Source of the DNA: Bacteroidales bacterium
Lineage (GTDB): Bacteria > Bacteroidota > Bacteroidia > Bacteroidales > Marinilabiliaceae
Direction: 5' to 3'
NCBI GenBank assembly: GCA_015061285.1
Contig: SUWW01000006.1
Coordinates: 124,001-188,000 of the forward strand
DNA: 64,000 nt
The notes under the pieces are model-generated. The model searched no databases and had not been told where the DNA came from. It was given only the letters and a program-made list of their open reading frames with translations. Shown here piece by piece: positions 16,679 to 26,980 of the stretch. The translations under genes and the position numbers were made by a program. The stretch's first letter is position 1; every line of letters starts with the position of its first letter.

Positions 16679-17551
16679 ATGGAACTAATTGACGGAAAAC
16701 GTGTTTCGGCAGAAATACGAAAAGAGATCGCTGAAAAAGTGGCTGAAATGGTTGCTAATGGACAAAAACGCCCTCATCTCGTTGCAATTCTTGTCGGACA
16801 CGATGGCGGTAGCGAAACCTACGTAGCTAACAAGGTGAAAGCTTGTGAAGAGTGCGGGTTTAAGTCTACGCTAATCCGTTTCGAGGACGATATAACCGAA
16901 CAACAACTCTTGGCAGAGGTGGCAAAACTCAATGCCGATGATGATGTTGATGGTTTCATCGTTCAACTTCCATTGCCAAAGCATATTTCAGAACAAACAA
17001 TCACCGAGGCTATCGATCCGAAGAAGGACGTTGATGGTTTCCATCCGCAAAACGTAGGTCGTATGGCTATTGGTCTGCCAGCGTTCGTGTCGGCTACACC
17101 GCAAGGCATCGTCGATTTGATTACGCGCTACAACATTCCTACTAAGGGCAAACATGCCGTAATTATTGGCCGTAGCAATATCGTTGGTCGTCCGATGAGC
17201 ATTCTCTTGTCGCAGAAAGGCATCGACTGCACCGTTACGCTTTGCCACAGCCGCACCGAGAATATCAAGGAGATTTGCCAACAAGCCGACATCATTGTAG
17301 CTGCTATTGGCAAACCTGCCTACCTCACTGCCGATATGGTTAAGCCTGGCGCTGTAGTTATCGACGTAGGTACAACGCGCGTCCCCGATGCTACAGCAGC
17401 TCGAGGTTGGCGCTTGAAAGGCGATGTCGATTTCGAAAATGTTGCCCCAAAATGCAGCTATATCACTCCAGTGCCTGGTGGCGTAGGACCAATGACCATC
17501 GTGTCGCTAATGAAGAACACGCTCTTAGCTGGTCAAAAATCGGTTTATTGA
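16679..17551 (+). CDS. folD: bifunctional methylenetetrahydrofolate dehydrogenase / cyclohydrolase
   Basis: A 290-residue cytosolic enzyme of one-carbon metabolism that interconverts 5,10-methylene-THF and 10-formyl-THF with NADP+. Motifs: [16 protein letters not shown] (~41-56, catalytic Lys), [13 protein letters not shown] (~90), [14 protein letters not shown] (~163, nucleotide binding) and [10 protein letters not shown] (~270). Full length. Starts 26 bp after ffh. Confidence 0.96.
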   Translation: MELIDGKRVSAEIRKEIAEKVAEMVANGQKRPHLVAILVGHDGGSETYVANKVKACEECGFKSTLIRFEDDITEQQLLAEVAKLNADDDVDGFIVQLPLPKHISEQTITEAIDPKKDVDGFHPQNVGRMAIGLPAFVSATPQGIVDLITRYNIPTKGKHAVIIGRSNIVGRPMSILLSQKGIDCTVTLCHSRTENIKEICQQADIIVAAIGKPAYLTADMVKPGAVVIDVGTTRVPDATAARGWRLKGDVDFENVAPKCSYITPVPGGVGPMTIVSLMKNTLLAGQKSVY

Positions 17552-17567
17552 TATAATTATTTATACC

Positions 17568-18461
17568 ATGAAAAAGATATTTATGCTGATTCTCAGCCTG
17601 TTTGCTGCTACGCTTAGCTATGCTCAGACAGATGTTAGTCTGTTTTGGAAGAAAGATAGTCTGCAGATAACTGAGTTACATTCAGCAGAAGCCGATCAAT
17701 ACAGAAAAGTTGGTCACCACGGGCCAGCGGTAGAGAATATGTATATGGCTGCGCGAATCTATTTCAACAACAGCGGAGCTATAGATATTTACTCGAAGCA
17801 AAATCCGGGTTTGGAGTTGCGCAAATATTTATGGTATCCAAACAAACAGCAGATGGCCAATGGCGCCGGTTGCGATGAGTATCGCGTAGGCAAAACGGTC
17901 GGTCTTGGTGGTATTAGCCTTTGGAAGAACAACCAAGAGATAAAACTTGTTGCTACGCGCGGTCGCGACGTTCGTGTGGTGAAAGGCGACACTTGCTCAT
18001 ACATAGAGATGATTTCGCGCGGCGTTTGCTATGGTAGCGACTCTGTAGATATTGCAGTTCGTGTATATGCATACGCCAACAAACGCACCATGGACGTTGA
18101 GGCAGAGTGCATCAGCGGACAGAAGGTGCAGTTTATGTCGGGTGTAAACTATCACGAAGGTCAAGAAATAATCATCGATCAAGCTCATATAGCTGTTTGG
18201 GGTATTCACCCTGCCGATATTGTTGAAAATCCACTACCTATTGGTGGCGGTATAGCATTCGACAATCACAAATGGCGTCATGTGAAAAACGTCGAAGAGA
18301 ATGGTATGAAGCGTATTGTGAGCGTTATGCCTTGTCATAAAGTACGTACTACAATTGTGGCTGCATGCTCGCGCGAAAGTGAACTCAACAACAGCGCAGA
18401 TTTCTTCAAATTCGTACGATCAATAAGACTTGCTGGTACTAAAAAAATCACGAAGAAATGA
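17568..18461 (+). CDS. exported DUF4861-like protein
   Basis: A 297-residue protein with an N-terminal signal peptide (cut after ~LSYAQ, residue 20). It has all-beta character and conserved stretches KVGHHGPAVENMYMAARIYF (~47-66) and GGISLW that recall the DUF4861 family of Bacteroidota secreted proteins (family call moderate). That family has no firm function; some members sit in polysaccharide loci. It starts 16 bp after folD, and its stop overlaps the next gene by 4 bp (ATGA), implying coupled translation. Confidence 0.65.
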   Translation: MKKIFMLILSLFAATLSYAQTDVSLFWKKDSLQITELHSAEADQYRKVGHHGPAVENMYMAARIYFNNSGAIDIYSKQNPGLELRKYLWYPNKQQMANGAGCDEYRVGKTVGLGGISLWKNNQEIKLVATRGRDVRVVKGDTCSYIEMISRGVCYGSDSVDIAVRVYAYANKRTMDVEAECISGQKVQFMSGVNYHEGQEIIIDQAHIAVWGIHPADIVENPLPIGGGIAFDNHKWRHVKNVEENGMKRIVSVMPCHKVRTTIVAACSRESELNNSADFFKFVRSIRLAGTKKITKK

Positions 18462-18979
18462 CACCAATGGCTCTTGTACTTATTGTGCTTATTCTTGCTG
18501 CAACATTTGTGGGCGCTTTATATATATTCCATCAAACTGAACGCGAACGCATGGCGAATGAGTTTCGCATGCACTCTATAGAGCGTGTGCTGCCTAACAA
18601 AATGCAGGCATACGAACGCATGGCGCTTTACCTCGACCGTATTTCGCCTATGAATATGGTTCAGCGCGAACAGATGAAAGTTCAGACCGCATACGACCTC
18701 TATCCGCTGCTTTCGAACGCCGTTCGACAAGAGTTTGAACACAATGTGGCTATGCAGATCTATTTCCCAACCAAGACTTGGGTGAAGATTGAGCGAGCTC
18801 GCGATGAAGTGCTTAAATGTCTTACCGATGAAGCGAAAGCAATCGATAAACGTGCATCGTCAATAGAATATGGAATGCAGGTGGTGGATAGTGCTAAAAA
18901 TGGTTGCCAATTCCATATCGATCGTGCTCTCGAAGCCCTTCGCCACGATATTGGTGACGCTATGGTGATACCAAATTAA
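18458..18979 (+). CDS. membrane-anchored protein of unknown function
   Basis: 173 residues. One N-terminal transmembrane helix (LVLIVLILAATFVGALYIF, ~5-23) is followed by a charged, helical, probably cytoplasmic domain with EREEM-like and LYLDRISPMNM segments. The ATG overlaps the stop of the upstream DUF4861-like gene by 4 bp, so the two are translationally coupled. I do not recognise the family. Confidence 0.65.
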   Translation: MTPMALVLIVLILAATFVGALYIFHQTERERMANEFRMHSIERVLPNKMQAYERMALYLDRISPMNMVQREQMKVQTAYDLYPLLSNAVRQEFEHNVAMQIYFPTKTWVKIERARDEVLKCLTDEAKAIDKRASSIEYGMQVVDSAKNGCQFHIDRALEALRHDIGDAMVIPN

Positions 18980-19183
18980 TACACCTTTGCTCCTAATAAG
19001 TAAGATTATAGGCAACTATAAAAGAATCAAAACTTAATACTAATCTGTGTTCTGTGCAGAGATCCAGAATACAGATTTTTTTTGTGTATATGTGTCGGAA
19101 GACGTTAATATTTCAACGTCCTGTTTTCAACTCACTATACATAACAACTATATTTGCAAGCTATTAATCATTTCAATACAAAG

Positions 19184-20134
19184 ATGGGACTCTTCGGTTT
19201 GTTCAATAAAGAGAAAAAAGAACGCCTCGATCATGGTTTACAAAAGACAAAAACCTCGCTTTTCAGTAGGCTAAGTCGCCTTATCACGGCAAAGCGCAAG
19301 GTAGATGCTGATGTGCTCGATGAGTTGGAGGAAATACTTATTTCATCGGATGTTGGCGTAGATACCACACTCAAGATTGTAGAGCGTATCTCGGCTCGTG
19401 TGAAACGCGATGCCTACGAGACTACCGAAGAACTCAACGTAATCCTTCGCGAAGAGATTGCCGCTATGCTTGCCGAAAATAGTAAGACTACTGCTACCGA
19501 TATTGAACTTCCTGCCGATGGACGACCATACGTAATTATGGTTGTGGGGGTCAATGGCGTAGGCAAGACAACAACAATAGGCAAACTCGCTCACCGCTTT
19601 ACGGCTGAAGGTAAGAAGGTCGTTCTTGGCGCTGCCGACACTTTCCGTGCTGCCGCTATCGAGCAACTATCTATTTGGGCCGAGCGTACTGGTGCAACTA
19701 TTATTAAACAGCAAATGGGCTCCGACCCTGCTTCGGTTGCATACGACACCATCGCATCGGCAGTGGCTCAAAAGGCAGATGTCGTAATTATTGATACTGC
19801 AGGAAGATTACATAATAAGATAAACCTGATGAACGAGCTTTCGAAAATTAAGAATGTTATGAAGAAGGTCCTTCCTTCTGCACCTGATGAAGTTTTGCTC
19901 GTTCTCGATGGTTCGACAGGTCAGAATGCTTTTGAACAAGCACGCCAGTTTACTAAAGCTACAGAGGTCTCAGCTCTTGCTATCACAAAACTCGATGGCA
20001 CTGCTAAAGGTGGCGTAGTTATTGGCGTTTCGGACCAATTCTCGCTTCCTGTGAAATACATAGGAGTGGGCGAGGGCATAGACGATTTGCAACTCTTCGA
20101 CAAGACTCAGTTTGTCGATTCTCTTTTCAATTAA
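19184..20134 (+). CDS. ftsY: signal recognition particle receptor FtsY
   Basis: SRP receptor GTPase at the inner membrane. I chose the start at ATG 19184 ([13 protein letters not shown]), giving 316 residues. The frame opens 10 codons earlier, but this start matches the family's amphipathic N-terminus. There is no long acidic A domain. G-domain motifs: [15 protein letters not shown] (~115), [23 protein letters not shown] and [14 protein letters not shown]. It pairs with Ffh, encoded 2.5 kb upstream. Confidence 0.95.
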   Translation: MGLFGLFNKEKKERLDHGLQKTKTSLFSRLSRLITAKRKVDADVLDELEEILISSDVGVDTTLKIVERISARVKRDAYETTEELNVILREEIAAMLAENSKTTATDIELPADGRPYVIMVVGVNGVGKTTTIGKLAHRFTAEGKKVVLGAADTFRAAAIEQLSIWAERTGATIIKQQMGSDPASVAYDTIASAVAQKADVVIIDTAGRLHNKINLMNELSKIKNVMKKVLPSAPDEVLLVLDGSTGQNAFEQARQFTKATEVSALAITKLDGTAKGGVVIGVSDQFSLPVKYIGVGEGIDDLQLFDKTQFVDSLFN

Positions 20135-20152
20135 CATAAGTACGTATATATA

Positions 20153-21478
20153 ATGACTGCGGCAAAATCGGCTGCTAAGCAAATGACGGTTGATGTTATT
20201 TCGCTTGGCTGCTCTAAAAACTTAGTCGATAGCGAACGCCTTTTGGCTCAGTTGGATTCTATGGGCATTAAGGCAACTCACGATGCGCCCAATCCTCATG
20301 GAGATGTGGCGGTGATAAACACTTGTGCATTCATCGGTGATGCCAAAGAAGAGTCGATAGATATGATTCTTGGTATGGCAGAGCGTAAAAAGGCTCGCAA
20401 ACTAAAACGGTTGTATGTTATGGGTTGTTTGCCAGAGCGTTATAAAGATGAACTCGCCGAGGCAATACCCGAAGTCGATGGCTTTTATGGTAAATTCGAT
20501 TGGCCCAAGCTTTTCGAAGAACTTGGGAAAGAGTATCGTGCCGACCTTCGCAACGACCGTATAATTACTACTCCTTCACATTATGCATATTTGAAAATTT
20601 CGGAAGGTTGCAATCGTTTTTGTACCTATTGTGCCATACCTATAATTACAGGTCGCCACACGAGCCGCCCGATGGAAGAAATTCTCGACGAAGCTAAACG
20701 CCTTGCTGACGGCGGCGTGAAGGAGTTGCAGGTTATTGCTCAAGATTTGTCGTCGTATGGAACAGATTTGTATAAGACGTCGAAACTTGCAGAACTCACA
20801 CATCGCTTAACCGAAATTAATGGCATTGAGTGGGTTCGCTTGCATTATGCTTATCCGGCAGATTTTCCATTCGATATTTTACCCGAAATGGCTTCAAATC
20901 CAAAGGTTTGCAACTATCTCGATTTGGCACTTCAGCATATTTCTGATAATATGCTCAAAACTATGCATCGCCACATAACTAAGCAGCAAACGCTCGATTT
21001 GCTTAGCCGCATACGTAGCGAAGTGCCAGGCATACATATACGTACAACATTTATTTGTGGTCATCCGGGCGAAACAGACAAAGACCATGAAGAACTTATG
21101 CAATTCGTTGAAAGTCAGCGATTCGAACGAATGGGCGCGTTTACCTATTCGCACGAGGAGGATACGTATGCATGGAAAAACTACAAAGACGACATTCCTG
21201 AAGAGACAAAAGAACGCTATAAGGCTGATATTATGGAGCTTCAGGAGACTATAAGTACCGAAATTAATGAGCAGAAGGTTGGCTCGGTAATGCGTGTTAT
21301 AATTGATAGATACAACAAGGAGGAGAATATATACTATGGTCGCACAGAGTTCGATTCGCCTGAAGTTGACGGCGAAGTGTTGATCAAAGGCGATAAAAAA
21401 CTTAAGGTCGGCAATTTCTACGATGTGCGCATTACAAGTGCAGATCAATACGATCTCTTTGGTGAATTGAATAATTGA
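20153..21478 (+). CDS. rimO: ribosomal protein S12 methylthiotransferase RimO
   Basis: A 441-residue radical-SAM enzyme with two 4Fe-4S clusters that methylthiolates Asp89 of ribosomal protein S12. The N-terminal UPF0004 domain has Cys in SLGCSKNLVDSE, NTCAFIGDAKEES and MGCLPERY. The radical-SAM motif is CNRFCTYCAIP (~150, CxxxCxxC). The C-terminal TRAM domain ends around DGEVLIKGDKKLKVGNFYDV. The CSKNLVDSE signature separates RimO from MiaB. Starts 18 bp after ftsY. Confidence 0.95.
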   Translation: MTAAKSAAKQMTVDVISLGCSKNLVDSERLLAQLDSMGIKATHDAPNPHGDVAVINTCAFIGDAKEESIDMILGMAERKKARKLKRLYVMGCLPERYKDELAEAIPEVDGFYGKFDWPKLFEELGKEYRADLRNDRIITTPSHYAYLKISEGCNRFCTYCAIPIITGRHTSRPMEEILDEAKRLADGGVKELQVIAQDLSSYGTDLYKTSKLAELTHRLTEINGIEWVRLHYAYPADFPFDILPEMASNPKVCNYLDLALQHISDNMLKTMHRHITKQQTLDLLSRIRSEVPGIHIRTTFICGHPGETDKDHEELMQFVESQRFERMGAFTYSHEEDTYAWKNYKDDIPEETKERYKADIMELQETISTEINEQKVGSVMRVIIDRYNKEENIYYGRTEFDSPEVDGEVLIKGDKKLKVGNFYDVRITSADQYDLFGELNN

Positions 21479-21485
21479 TTACCGG

Positions 21486-22160
21486 TTGAAACGTATTCTA
21501 TACATATTAATAGCGACTTTGCTCTTCGTTTCGGGAGGCGATATGTATACGTATGCACAAAAAAGGCAAGTGAAGAAAAAGCCTCCTGTGAAACGTGTAA
21601 CACGCGAACGCCCATACCTATTCTATCGCGAGAAATATCAAGTCTTGGCAAACGACACTTCGGTTTGGGACGGTACGTATCAGCTCATATATCGCGGAAA
21701 GTCGATTGAAAAAGGGCAATATCACAAAGGCGAACGAGTGGGCGTTTGGGAATTTTTTACCGTGACAGGCACACGTGAATTTTGCTACGACTACGATGAA
21801 GAACTTCCATTCCAAATTACGCCGCACTTCGGTACTAAATACGATGCACGCAATTTCCCGCCACTTTTTCTCGGAAGTCCAGTTGTTATAAACCAGTTCT
21901 TAGCGTTTCATACGCATTACAAATTGCGCGAAGATGATAATTATCACAATTGTAAAGTGCAACTGCTATTGCGCATCAATGCCAACGGACGAATGGTTGG
22001 CTACGAACTTGGTGATACGTCGATAGTGGAGTTCAACAATGCAGTTCGCGAGGCTGCCACGCGCATTCCAGAGCACTGGAGATGGGTGCCATCTCGAAAA
22101 AACGGGAAGAATGCAGAAGGTATATATAAAATAACCGTCATTTTCGATGCTGTGTATTAG
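21486..22160 (+). CDS. exported protein with TonB-C-like domain
   Basis: 224 residues from a TTG start at 21486, 7 bp after rimO. TTG is chosen because it adds a good signal peptide (MKRILYILIATLLFVSGG); the next ATG would remove it. The middle has one MORN/YwqK-like hairpin (GKSIEKGQYHKGERVGVWEF, ~75-94). The C-terminal ~90 residues (LLLRINANGRMVGYELG to YKITVIFDAVY) resemble the C-terminal domain of energy-transducer TonB proteins. It has no transmembrane TonB anchor of usual form, so it is probably periplasmic. Function unknown. Confidence 0.65.
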   Translation: MKRILYILIATLLFVSGGDMYTYAQKRQVKKKPPVKRVTRERPYLFYREKYQVLANDTSVWDGTYQLIYRGKSIEKGQYHKGERVGVWEFFTVTGTREFCYDYDEELPFQITPHFGTKYDARNFPPLFLGSPVVINQFLAFHTHYKLREDDNYHNCKVQLLLRINANGRMVGYELGDTSIVEFNNAVREAATRIPEHWRWVPSRKNGKNAEGIYKITVIFDAVY

Positions 22161-22240
22161 AGAATAGAATGGGCAGTTGTAGAAATGATATAAATTATAA
22201 ATATTAAACTTTAGGCTTAACGCTTATTAACAATCAGTGC

Positions 22241-22248
22241 TAAATTTG
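22241..22248 (+). promoter_or_regulatory. -7 box upstream of DJ-1 gene
   Basis: TAAATTTG fits TAnnTTTG, 26 bp before the ATG at 22275. Confidence 0.4.
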
Positions 22249-22274
22249 CATTTTGTTTTTTATTTTGAATAAAT

Positions 22275-22826
22275 ATGACTAAAAGCGCGATAATATTTCT
22301 TGCTAACGGATTTGAAGAATCGGAGGCGTTGGTGCCATACGATATTCTGAAACGAGCAAGTGTAGATGTGACTCTTGCTGCTGTGGGACAGCAACTTGCG
22401 GTAGAGAGTTCACATGGTTTGAAAGTCACTGCCGACATACTTTCAGAAAAAGCACAAAGCAAATACGATCTTGTAGTTCTACCAGGTGGAATGCCGGGAA
22501 CGAAAAATTTGCAAGCGTCTGCGGATGTTCGTCAGATAGTTTTGGATGCTAACGCCGAAGGGCGACTTGTGGGAGCTATCTGTGCAGCGCCAATGATATT
22601 GGGTACGCTCGGTTTGCTTCGAGGCAAAAAGGCGACGTGCTATCCTGGATTTGAAACATTTTTGGAAGGTGCCACGCACGAACGTAAACACGTTGTGCGC
22701 GATGGTAATATAATTACTGCTGCAGGAGCTGGAGCAGCTATATTCTTCGGTTTGGAACTCGTTTCGTCATTGTTCGACCGTGATTTGGCCGACAAGATAA
22801 GTCGCGAAATTCAATATACATTGTAG
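22275..22826 (+). CDS. DJ-1/PfpI family protein (YajL-like)
   Basis: 183 residues with the DJ-1 fold. The nucleophilic-elbow Cys lies in LVGAICAAPMILG (~95-107), the conserved Glu in ANGFEESEALVPYDIL (~10-25), and the GG loop is LPGGMPGTKNL. Family members act as chaperone/deglycase-like stress proteins; the exact activity is debated. The stop codon is followed with no gap by the ATG of the next lipoprotein gene. Confidence 0.9.
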   Translation: MTKSAIIFLANGFEESEALVPYDILKRASVDVTLAAVGQQLAVESSHGLKVTADILSEKAQSKYDLVVLPGGMPGTKNLQASADVRQIVLDANAEGRLVGAICAAPMILGTLGLLRGKKATCYPGFETFLEGATHERKHVVRDGNIITAAGAGAAIFFGLELVSSLFDRDLADKISREIQYTL

Positions 22827-23504
22827 ATGCGTATCATCACATACATATTATCTATTGTGCTGCTGTCGAGTTGCAGCTTATTCTATCACAAGAGTGATAA
22901 AGATAATTCGGAAATTGCAGGCATAATACCGTTGCAAGATACCGATGAAGGTTGTTACGCATTGGAAGCGCGTTACTCCAATTGGCCTCACCCTGATTCG
23001 CTCATCATATATATCGATGGTGATAGGTATCGAGTTTTGTCGAACGGCGAGGTCTATTCGCAAGATCGCAAGCATGTTTATACGTTTGGAAATGAATTTC
23101 CTATAGAGCAGTTATATTTTATTCAGCGCGGTCGCGATTTGTTCATTTTCTATACCGATGTAGTAGAAAATGGTGCAAGTTCATTTGTAAAACGTATATC
23201 GCTCGATTCGGGCAAAATACTCTGGACGACCGAAGTCGACGGATTTTCGTTTACGAAGCCTCTCATACGAGGACAATTTGCTTACATAGGAACAATAGGC
23301 TTTATAGGCAAATTGAAGCTTAAATCGGGTTCGTTCGATTGGCGCTATTCAGGATTAGGCAAAGATGGCCGGTTCAATCATTTTCGCGAGATAGATTTTG
23401 TGTCGACGCGCGAAGTGCGCTTTGTGGCACCTCACCCATTCTCTAACGAGAGTGACACTGTAGTTGTTAACGATATTACGGGTGAAATCATACGTATTAA
23501 TTGA
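22827..23504 (+). CDS. lipoprotein, PQQ-like repeat character
   Basis: 225 residues. The signal peptide has lipobox LLSSC (Cys ~16). Beta-rich segments such as ISLDSGKILWTTEVDG and LKLKSGSFDWRYSG resemble single blades of PQQ-type beta-propellers, but the protein is too short for a full propeller. It starts at the base after the DJ-1 stop, so translation is coupled. Family not recognised. Confidence 0.65.
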   Translation: MRIITYILSIVLLSSCSLFYHKSDKDNSEIAGIIPLQDTDEGCYALEARYSNWPHPDSLIIYIDGDRYRVLSNGEVYSQDRKHVYTFGNEFPIEQLYFIQRGRDLFIFYTDVVENGASSFVKRISLDSGKILWTTEVDGFSFTKPLIRGQFAYIGTIGFIGKLKLKSGSFDWRYSGLGKDGRFNHFREIDFVSTREVRFVAPHPFSNESDTVVVNDITGEIIRIN

Positions 23505-23699
23505 CGCTGCCTTATACTCAGCATTTTATACATAGTGCTAAGCCCTTGCATGGCTATTATTTTTATGTTCGTAATAGCTAAAAAATCTTAACATAGGAAT
23601 GCAGTTATCTTTTTTAGTAATTTCGCGCCGTTTGTGTGTCGTACTATCACGAAAAAGTTGTGGAGACGCATACATCGGATATAAAAAAACTGTAAAACT

Positions 23700-25367
23700 G
23701 TGGATTTCTTAGTAGAGCTGTTTTGTGGCGATGGTCTTGCAACCGCGCTTATTTACATTTCTTTGACAGCATTTTTAGGCATCTTGCTTGGTAAAGTATC
23801 AATCTTCAAGGTGCGTCTTGGCGTAGCCGGCGTTCTCTTTGTCGGCATTATTCTGGCACATTTCGGAGCACGAGTTAATGGCAGTATGCTGCATTTCGCT
23901 CAAGAATTTGGCCTTATTCTTTTTGTTTATGCTATCGGTATCAATGTTGGTCCGCGCTTTTTTGCTTCGTTGCGCAACGATGGACTTCAGCTTAATGCTT
24001 TTGCTGTTAGCATAGTTTTGCTTGGTTTTGGTATCGCATTTGCGCTTCATAAAGTGCTTGGCATTCCGCCAGCTGTAATCACTGGCATTATGTGCGGTGC
24101 TGTTACTAATACTCCAGGATTGGGCGCTGCTCGTCAGGTTGTGACCGATTTCAATGCTACACATCCTGCTGAAGCTGTCGATGCTAATATGCTTGGTACG
24201 GGTTACGCTGTTGCTTATCCGCTCGGTGTGCTTGGTATCATTATGACAATGATTCTTATCCGTTCGGTGTTCCGCATAAAGGTTTCTCACGAAGTGGATA
24301 AATACAACGAGTCGATAGCTACGGGAAATCAAGTTGAGAGCGTTGTAGTGAAGATTACCAATGCAAACCTCTTTGGTAAAACAATAGAATTCATCACCGA
24401 TTATGTAGATAAAGAACTCGTATTCTCGCGAATAGAGCGTAATGGTGAATTCCTTGTTCCTACTGCTACATTTATCCTCGAGGAGGGCGATATCGTTCAT
24501 GGCGTATCCGATGATAAGAATGTCGATAATCTTCGCATCAAACTTGGTGATGTGGAAATCGGACAAAAACGCGATGTCGATGGCGACCTTGTTATGCGTC
24601 GCTTCTTGATAACCAATAAAAAAGTTGCAGGAAAAACACTTGAGCAACTCGGTATCTATCGTCGTTATCCAGCAAACATTACTCGTATATATCGTGCTGG
24701 CACTCAGGTGTTGCCTAATAAACGTACTACACTTGAGATTGGTGATGCCGTTCGCGTTGTAGGTCGTAAGGATGTAATGGACGAAATCAAGGCTGAACTT
24801 GGTGACTCAATTACTGAATGGTCGCATCCTAACATTGTACCTATGTTTATGGGTATAGCTTTGGGACTTATTGTAGGTGCTATTCCTTTCTTTATTCCAG
24901 GACTTCCTGCTCCAGCTAAGCTTGGTCTTGCTGGAGGTCCGCTACTTATTGCGCTTCTCCTTGGCTGGAAAGGTCGTATAGGTAGTATGAACTTCTATAT
25001 GAACTCAGGTGCCAATATGGTGCTTCGCGAGATGGGTATCACACTCTTCCTTGCATGTGTTGGTCTTGGCGCAGGTGGCAACTTCGTAAAAACCATACTC
25101 GAAGGTGGCTACATGTGGGTTCTCTATGGATTTATAATTACGGTTGTGCCGTTGATTATTGTGGGTAGTATAGCGCGCCTCATGAAGGTGAACTACTTGA
25201 AGATTTGTGGATTCATGGCAGGCGCTATGACCGACCCTCCCGCATTGGAGTATTCAAACAGCTTGAGCTCTACTCATGCGCAGTCGATGGCCTATGCAAC
25301 AGTATATCCATTGACAATGTTCCTTCGAATATTATTCGGACAAACTTTGATACTTATTACATTGTAA
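23700..25367 (+). CDS. AspT/YidE-type transporter with two TrkA-C domains
   Basis: 555 residues from a GTG start. Two membrane halves, each about five or six helices with the AspT duplication signature (GLILFVYAIGINVGPRF at ~75 and LACVGLGAGGNFV at ~455), flank a cytoplasmic region with two TrkA-C (RCK_C) domains (~205-375). Family members are putative anion or amino-acid exchangers; the substrate is unknown for the YidE/YbjL branch. AVTNTPGLGAA and AMTDPPALEYSNS are the repeated pore-like motifs. Confidence 0.88.
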   Translation: MDFLVELFCGDGLATALIYISLTAFLGILLGKVSIFKVRLGVAGVLFVGIILAHFGARVNGSMLHFAQEFGLILFVYAIGINVGPRFFASLRNDGLQLNAFAVSIVLLGFGIAFALHKVLGIPPAVITGIMCGAVTNTPGLGAARQVVTDFNATHPAEAVDANMLGTGYAVAYPLGVLGIIMTMILIRSVFRIKVSHEVDKYNESIATGNQVESVVVKITNANLFGKTIEFITDYVDKELVFSRIERNGEFLVPTATFILEEGDIVHGVSDDKNVDNLRIKLGDVEIGQKRDVDGDLVMRRFLITNKKVAGKTLEQLGIYRRYPANITRIYRAGTQVLPNKRTTLEIGDAVRVVGRKDVMDEIKAELGDSITEWSHPNIVPMFMGIALGLIVGAIPFFIPGLPAPAKLGLAGGPLLIALLLGWKGRIGSMNFYMNSGANMVLREMGITLFLACVGLGAGGNFVKTILEGGYMWVLYGFIITVVPLIIVGSIARLMKVNYLKICGFMAGAMTDPPALEYSNSLSSTHAQSMAYATVYPLTMFLRILFGQTLILITL

Positions 25368-25398
25368 ATAAGCAGCAAAAGACATCATACAGATAATT

Positions 25399-26943
25399 AT
25401 GGGAAAATCATTTGATAAATTTCTTGAGCGTCAGCAAAAGCTTCAAGAGCAGTACAACGACGATTACTACAATCGTCAGCATAACAGAGGTAAACTGACC
25501 GCACGCGAGCGCATTTTGTTGCTCTTCGATGAGGGTTCTTTTGAAGAAGTTGATGCTTTCTTGCCTTCGGCAGGTGGTTCAACTTTTGGAAAAACTACCA
25601 AGGCTTTTGGCGATGGCGTCATTGCAGGTTTTGGTACGATAAACGGCCGTCAAGCTTATGCCTACTCTCAGGATTTCAATATCATGGGTGGCTCGCTTGG
25701 TGCTGTTCATGCAGCAAAAATTACCAAAGTGCAAGATATGGCACTCAAGACAGGTCTTCCTGTAATTGGTCTGATTGATTCAGGTGGTGCTCGTATTCAA
25801 GAAGGAGTAGCATCGCTCAATGGCTATGCTAATATCTTCCGTCGTAATGTGCTTGCCTCGGGTGTTGTGCCTCAGATTTCGGCTATTATGGGTCCGGCTG
25901 CTGGTGGTGCAGTATATTCGCCAGCTCTTACCGACTTCATATTTATGACAGAAGGCACCAGCTACATGTTCGTCACTGGTCCTGACGTGGTTCGCCAAGT
26001 GCTCAACGAAGATGTAACAACCGATACTCTCGGTGGCGCTAAAGTTCATACTACCAAATCGGGTGTGGCTCAGTTTGTATATCCCGACGACCAAAACTTG
26101 ATTCTTGGTATTAAGAAGTTGCTTACATACTTACCGCTTAATAATATTGAGAACCCACCATTCGTTCCAAGCGACGATCCTGTCGATCGCGTAGAAGAAT
26201 CTTTGCGTGACATTGTTCCAGAAGATCCTGATAAACCTTACGACGTTCGCGATGTTATCCGCCTTGTGGTGGATAAACAACGTTTCTTTGAAGTTTCAGA
26301 GAACTTCGCTGAGAACATCGTTGTAGGTTTTGCTCGTCTCGGTGGCTATTCGGTTGGTATTATTGCAAACCAACCTAAGGTAATGGCTGGTTCGCTCGAT
26401 ATTGATTCGTCGGTTAAGGCTGCGCGCTTCATCAATTTCTGCGACTCGTTCAACATACCTATAATAACCTTCGAAGATGTTCCTGGCTTCCTTCCTGGAA
26501 CCGACCAAGAGCATCAGGGTATTATTCGCAATGGTGCGAAACTTCTCTACGCCTACACACGTGCTACAGTTCCTAAGATTACTGTCATTATGCGTAAGTC
26601 GTATGGAGGTGCATACATAGTTATGAACTCGAAAGGTATTGGTGGCGACTATGTATTTGCATGGCCTACAGCCGAAGTTGCCGTTATGGGTCCCGATGGT
26701 GCAATTGCGATTCTTTATCGTAAAGAACTTGCAGCAGCAGAAGATCCTGTGGCTATGAAGAAAGAACTTGTTGCAAAATATCGCGACGAGGTAGCTAACC
26801 CATACATAGCTGACGAAAAAGGCTTCATCGACGAAGTTATTGACCCTGCTGTTACGCGTGTCAAGATATACCGCGTACTCAAAAGCCTCGATAAGAAATC
26901 TGTTAGTTTGCCACGTCGTAAGCATGGCAACACTCCTCTATAG
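25399..26943 (+). CDS. propionyl/acyl-CoA carboxylase, carboxyltransferase (beta) subunit
   Basis: 514 residues of the biotin-dependent carboxyltransferase family (PccB/MmdA). It transfers CO2 from carboxybiotin to propionyl- or acetyl-CoA, or the reverse. Visible: KLTARERILLLFDEGSF (~30-46), GLIDSGGARIQEGV, IMGPAAGGAVYSPALTDF (oxyanion hole), MGPDGAIAILYR. It is followed by biotin carboxylase and biotin-carrier genes, forming a complete acyl-CoA carboxylase. In Bacteroidales this links to propionate/succinate metabolism. No sodium-pump beta subunit is nearby. Confidence 0.92.
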   Translation: MGKSFDKFLERQQKLQEQYNDDYYNRQHNRGKLTARERILLLFDEGSFEEVDAFLPSAGGSTFGKTTKAFGDGVIAGFGTINGRQAYAYSQDFNIMGGSLGAVHAAKITKVQDMALKTGLPVIGLIDSGGARIQEGVASLNGYANIFRRNVLASGVVPQISAIMGPAAGGAVYSPALTDFIFMTEGTSYMFVTGPDVVRQVLNEDVTTDTLGGAKVHTTKSGVAQFVYPDDQNLILGIKKLLTYLPLNNIENPPFVPSDDPVDRVEESLRDIVPEDPDKPYDVRDVIRLVVDKQRFFEVSENFAENIVVGFARLGGYSVGIIANQPKVMAGSLDIDSSVKAARFINFCDSFNIPIITFEDVPGFLPGTDQEHQGIIRNGAKLLYAYTRATVPKITVIMRKSYGGAYIVMNSKGIGGDYVFAWPTAEVAVMGPDGAIAILYRKELAAAEDPVAMKKELVAKYRDEVANPYIADEKGFIDEVIDPAVTRVKIYRVLKSLDKKSVSLPRRKHGNTPL

Positions 26944-26980
26944 TATTTACCATTAATAGGTAACCTTTTAGAAGCGAATT

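Noticed and set aside
19047-19274. 75-codon frame before ftsY
   Set aside because: Overlaps the ftsY start in another frame and is Cys/Phe/Ser-rich without features.
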